NCBI GenBank assembly: GCA_021793135.1 | Contig: JAJYTI010000090.1 | Coordinates: 1 to 8,765, forward strand | DNA length: 8,765 nt | Reading direction: 5' to 3' | Source: Bacteroidota bacterium | GTDB taxonomy: Bacteria; Bacteroidota; Bacteroidia; Flavobacteriales; Flavobacteriaceae | Shown: positions 6,520 to 8,765 of the stretch, in pieces | How the letters are laid out: the number at the start of each line of letters is the position of its first letter | How positions within the stretch are numbered: the stretch's first letter is position 1 | The notes under the pieces: generated by a model | Seen by the model: only the letters and a program-made list of their open reading frames with translations | The model's database searches: none | What the model was told of the DNA's origin: nothing | Translations under genes and position numbers: made by a program

Positions 6520-7089
6520 ATGTTTCAAATAGGAAAAACCATAGTATCAGACGAGCTAATCGAGAAAGATTTTGTGTGCAACTTATCGGCATGCAAGGGT
6601 GCTTGTTGTATAGACGGTGATGCTGGTGCGCCGGTGGAAGAAGATGAGGTACAAATCTTGGAAGATATTTATGAAAAGGTTAAGCCGTTCTTACGTCCAG
6701 AAGGAATTGCAGCAATAGAAGAACAAGGAACTTCTATAGTAAGTGATTGGGGAGAATTAGAAACTCCACTAATCAATGGTGGAGCTTGTGCTTATGTAAC
6801 TTTTACAGAGTCTGGTGTAGCTAGTTGCGGAATAGAAGATGCCTATAATGCAGGAGTGGTAGACTTTAAAAAACCAATTTCTTGTCATTTATATCCAGCG
6901 CGAATAAAGAAGTATTCTTCTTTCTCAGCTGTTAATTATCATAGATGGGATATATGTGATGCAGCCTGTACACTTGGTGCAGAACTACAAGTGCCTGTCT
7001 ATAAGTTTTTAAAAGATGCGTTAACAAGAAAGTTTGGTGAAGAATGGTATACCGAACTAGAAAAAGTAGCAGAAGAAAATTTTAAATAA
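6520..7089 (+). CDS. DUF3109 family cysteine-cluster protein
   Basis: This is a 189-residue soluble protein with no signal peptide. It carries nine cysteines in a conserved arrangement: CNLSACKGACC (20-30), GGAC (C90), SCGI (C103), ISCHLYPARI (C122) and WDICDAAC (C146 and C150). This fits DUF3109, a Bacteroidota family related to the YkgJ zinc- or iron-binding cysteine clusters. Metal binding is expected from the family; biochemical role is not known. The acidic segment after the first cluster (EEDEVQILEDIYEKVKPFL) and the acidic C-terminal helix are typical surface features. The ATG is fixed by the MFQIGKTIVSDELIEKDFVC start and by the promoter just before it. It is a single-gene unit closed by a strong terminator. 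Confidence 0.9.
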   Translation: MFQIGKTIVSDELIEKDFVCNLSACKGACCIDGDAGAPVEEDEVQILEDIYEKVKPFLRPEGIAAIEEQGTSIVSDWGELETPLINGGACAYVTFTESGVASCGIEDAYNAGVVDFKKPISCHLYPARIKKYSSFSAVNYHRWDICDAACTLGAELQVPVYKFLKDALTRKFGEEWYTELEKVAEENFK

Positions 7090-7129
7090 AAAAAATAGGC
7101 TTTGCAAAACTGCAAAGCCTATTTTTTTT
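7088..7129. terminator. Strong bidirectional intrinsic terminator
   Basis: TAGGCTTTGCA (7096-7106) and TGCAAAGCCTA (7111-7121) form a perfect 11-bp stem with an AAAC loop. Eight A precede the stem and eight T follow it, so the whole element can pair over 19 bp and works on both strands. It overlaps the last two bases of the DUF3109 stop codon and ends 16 bases before the convergent transporter stop, serving both genes. Confidence 0.95.
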
Positions 7130-7145
7130 AGGAAGACTCAATAGG

Positions 7146-8765
7146 TTAAGACTTCTTATAACTTCTATGATATTCTTCCAGAAGATTGATATAACCTTTT
7201 ACTAAATCTTTTGATTCTAATAAAATACCAAAGTATAAGGTAGTATTTCGAGGGCTAGACTCTTCTTTTCGAGTACGAGCAATTTGCTTCTCGACTTTAT
7301 CCGATATCTTTTTGTATAGTATGGTTTCTTGTTTTAAGATGCGATCTATTTTATCAAACTCACGTGCAGTGAATATGGTATGGATATCATCTAACATAGC
7401 TTTAATTGCTTGGTTTACTTCTTGCAAATCTTTGATTTGGTTAAAACGTAATGCTTTATGATTGTTATTTACATACTTGTAACTGTCATTAGCAATCGTA
7501 TCTAGAGATTTTGCTATATCGGTTAGACAACCTAATATAATAATGTAGAAGTTACTACCACGTACACTAGTTTCATCTAGATTTTTGATAAAGTAGAAGA
7601 TATTATCGCGTAATTCGTTTATCTCATTGTTTAACTTGTCTACACCTTTTCTACTCTTCTTAAGTTTAGCTTTATCTTGTTTAGCTAATCCTCGAAGGGT
7701 ATCACGATATATCTTTCCAGTTCGGTTTACTACGCTAATAATATTATCGGCACTCTCTTGAATAATACCTTGTACGGTTTTACTCTCTGTTTTCTTTAAC
7801 TTCGAGCTAGTAATTGCTTCAGATTTCTTCTTGTGTGATAGATAGTTTCTAGTCAGGACTAATACTACTAAAAGTAACAAGATAGCAATCATTACTTCTT
7901 GTCCAATATAAATTAGATAAGCAAATATTGCTGCTGCTACAAAAGCAATAATAGCAGTAACAAACCAACCGGCAATAACTTTTAACACCCCTGCTATTCT
8001 ATATACAGCACTATCACGTCCCCAAGCACGGTCTGCTAATGAGGATCCCATAGCTACCATGAAGGTTACATAAGTAGTAGAAAGTGGAAGCTTGAAAGAG
8101 GTAGCAATTGAAATTAATATTCCTGATACACATAGGTTAATCGATGCACGAATCATGTCGTATGCTGGTGCTTCGGTGGTCTTGTATTGCAACGGAATAG
8201 TTTCTGGTTGAACAAATCTACTGTCAATAAACTTACGTGTTTTATTAGGTAAAATATAGTTTATCCCATCGGCAATACTTGTGCTAGTACGAACAATTAA
8301 ACGAGATAAGAAGTTCGGTTCAAATTTCTCTTGCTCACTGCTTTGGCTGGATAAGCTTAATTCAGTTTGCGAAACCGTTCTTGACTTTTTAGAAAACCAT
8401 AAAGTCAATACCATGATTCCTCCAGCTAAGAATAAATAAGCAGGGTGGGCTGCAACTTCATCTTGTAGTACATTCATTGTAAATAGATTTGCATCTACCC
8501 CAGATACACTCCAAGCTTCATATGCCGATAGTGCTGCAAGTGGTACACCTATAAAGTTCACTAAGTCGTTTCCAGCAAAGGCTAATGCCAATCCAAAAGT
8601 ACCTACTGCAATTACGATAATTAAAATACTTCTTTTAAATATCGTCATAAATAGCTGTGAGAAAATCACTAATACTACAAAGCTAATTAAAAGAACAAGT
8701 AAACCTTTAGTTTCAATTACATCTGCAATATTAGCATAGAAAGGTGTCGATTTCAGTCCCTTTAC
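7146..8765 (-). CDS. PiT-type inorganic phosphate transporter with PhoU-like C-terminal domain, 5'-truncated
   Basis: The frame is open to the right edge; 539 residues are visible and the true start lies outside. A GTG at 8669 falls inside a hydrophobic helix and is not a start. The membrane part includes FAGNDLVNFIGVPLAAL (63-79), a PiT repeat signature in which Asn-Asp is central, and a second half with KLPLSTTYVTFMVAMGSSLA (225-244) and further helices at about 257-305. Between them (about 125-205) lies a polar cytoplasmic stretch. Residues about 335-539 form an all-helical soluble region (for example LNNEINELRDNIFYFIKNLDE, 378-398) that resembles PhoU/DUF47 domains. PiT proteins move phosphate with a cation across the inner membrane. 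In other bacteria a PhoU-like partner is often a separate gene; here it is fused, which suggests built-in control of transport. Ion specificity is inferred from the family. Confidence 0.88.
   Translation of the reverse strand, partial: VKGLKSTPFYANIADVIETKGLLVLLISFVVLVIFSQLFMTIFKRSILIIVIAVGTFGLALAFAGNDLVNFIGVPLAALSAYEAWSVSGVDANLFTMNVLQDEVAAHPAYLFLAGGIMVLTLWFSKKSRTVSQTELSLSSQSSEQEKFEPNFLSRLIVRTSTSIADGINYILPNKTRKFIDSRFVQPETIPLQYKTTEAPAYDMIRASINLCVSGILISIATSFKLPLSTTYVTFMVAMGSSLADRAWGRDSAVYRIAGVLKVIAGWFVTAIIAFVAAAIFAYLIYIGQEVMIAILLLLVVLVLTRNYLSHKKKSEAITSSKLKKTESKTVQGIIQESADNIISVVNRTGKIYRDTLRGLAKQDKAKLKKSRKGVDKLNNEINELRDNIFYFIKNLDETSVRGSNFYIIILGCLTDIAKSLDTIANDSYKYVNNNHKALRFNQIKDLQEVNQAIKAMLDDIHTIFTAREFDKIDRILKQETILYKKISDKVEKQIARTRKEESSPRNTTLYFGILLESKDLVKGYINLLEEYHRSYKKS

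Noticed and set aside
1..8765. CRISPR array, insertion sequence or long direct repeats
   Set aside because: No regularly spaced repeats, transposase motifs or terminal inverted repeats were seen on reading both strands.

Overview
The window looks like chromosomal DNA from a marine-type member of the Bacteroidota, most likely Flavobacteriaceae. The grounds are the AT-rich composition, several promoters of the Bacteroidota form (TTTG / TAnnTTTG), the general absence of Shine-Dalgarno sequences, a class II tRNA-Leu with no encoded CCA, and a set of flavobacterial-type housekeeping genes (dCMP deaminase, S41 protease, MarC, DUF3109, PiT transporter with a C-terminal helical domain). Genus cannot be read from the sequence alone.

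Left part (1-3022): a large AT-rich gene that enters from beyond the left edge. It encodes the end of a phospholipase D-like nuclease domain, a superfamily II helicase and a DUF3427-type C-terminal region. It ends in a terminator-like inverted repeat and is followed by a stand-alone two-helix membrane protein with a PH-like tail. Hand counts of five 60-base lines inside the helicase give about 27% GC, against about 40% in nine lines from genes to the right of the tRNA. The helicase is therefore a good candidate for acquired DNA.

Middle (3023-5449): tRNA-Leu(CAA) with its own promoter and a strong terminator, then an overlapping gene pair encoding a dCMP deaminase and a membrane-anchored C-terminal processing protease.

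Right part (5450-8765): a leftward pair (marC, then a 65-residue membrane protein), a divergent promoter region, a rightward DUF3109 cysteine-cluster protein that appears to be made from a near-leaderless transcript, a long symmetric bidirectional terminator, and a leftward phosphate transporter with a PhoU-like tail that runs off the right edge.

Both edge genes are open to the window boundary, so the first start-like codons inside the window (TTG at 155, GTG at 8669) are not real starts. The marC start should be moved inward, because a well-formed promoter sits inside the longest reading frame. I found no clear new multi-gene system. The nuclease-helicase gene is the most interesting element, and its genomic context to the left is missing.
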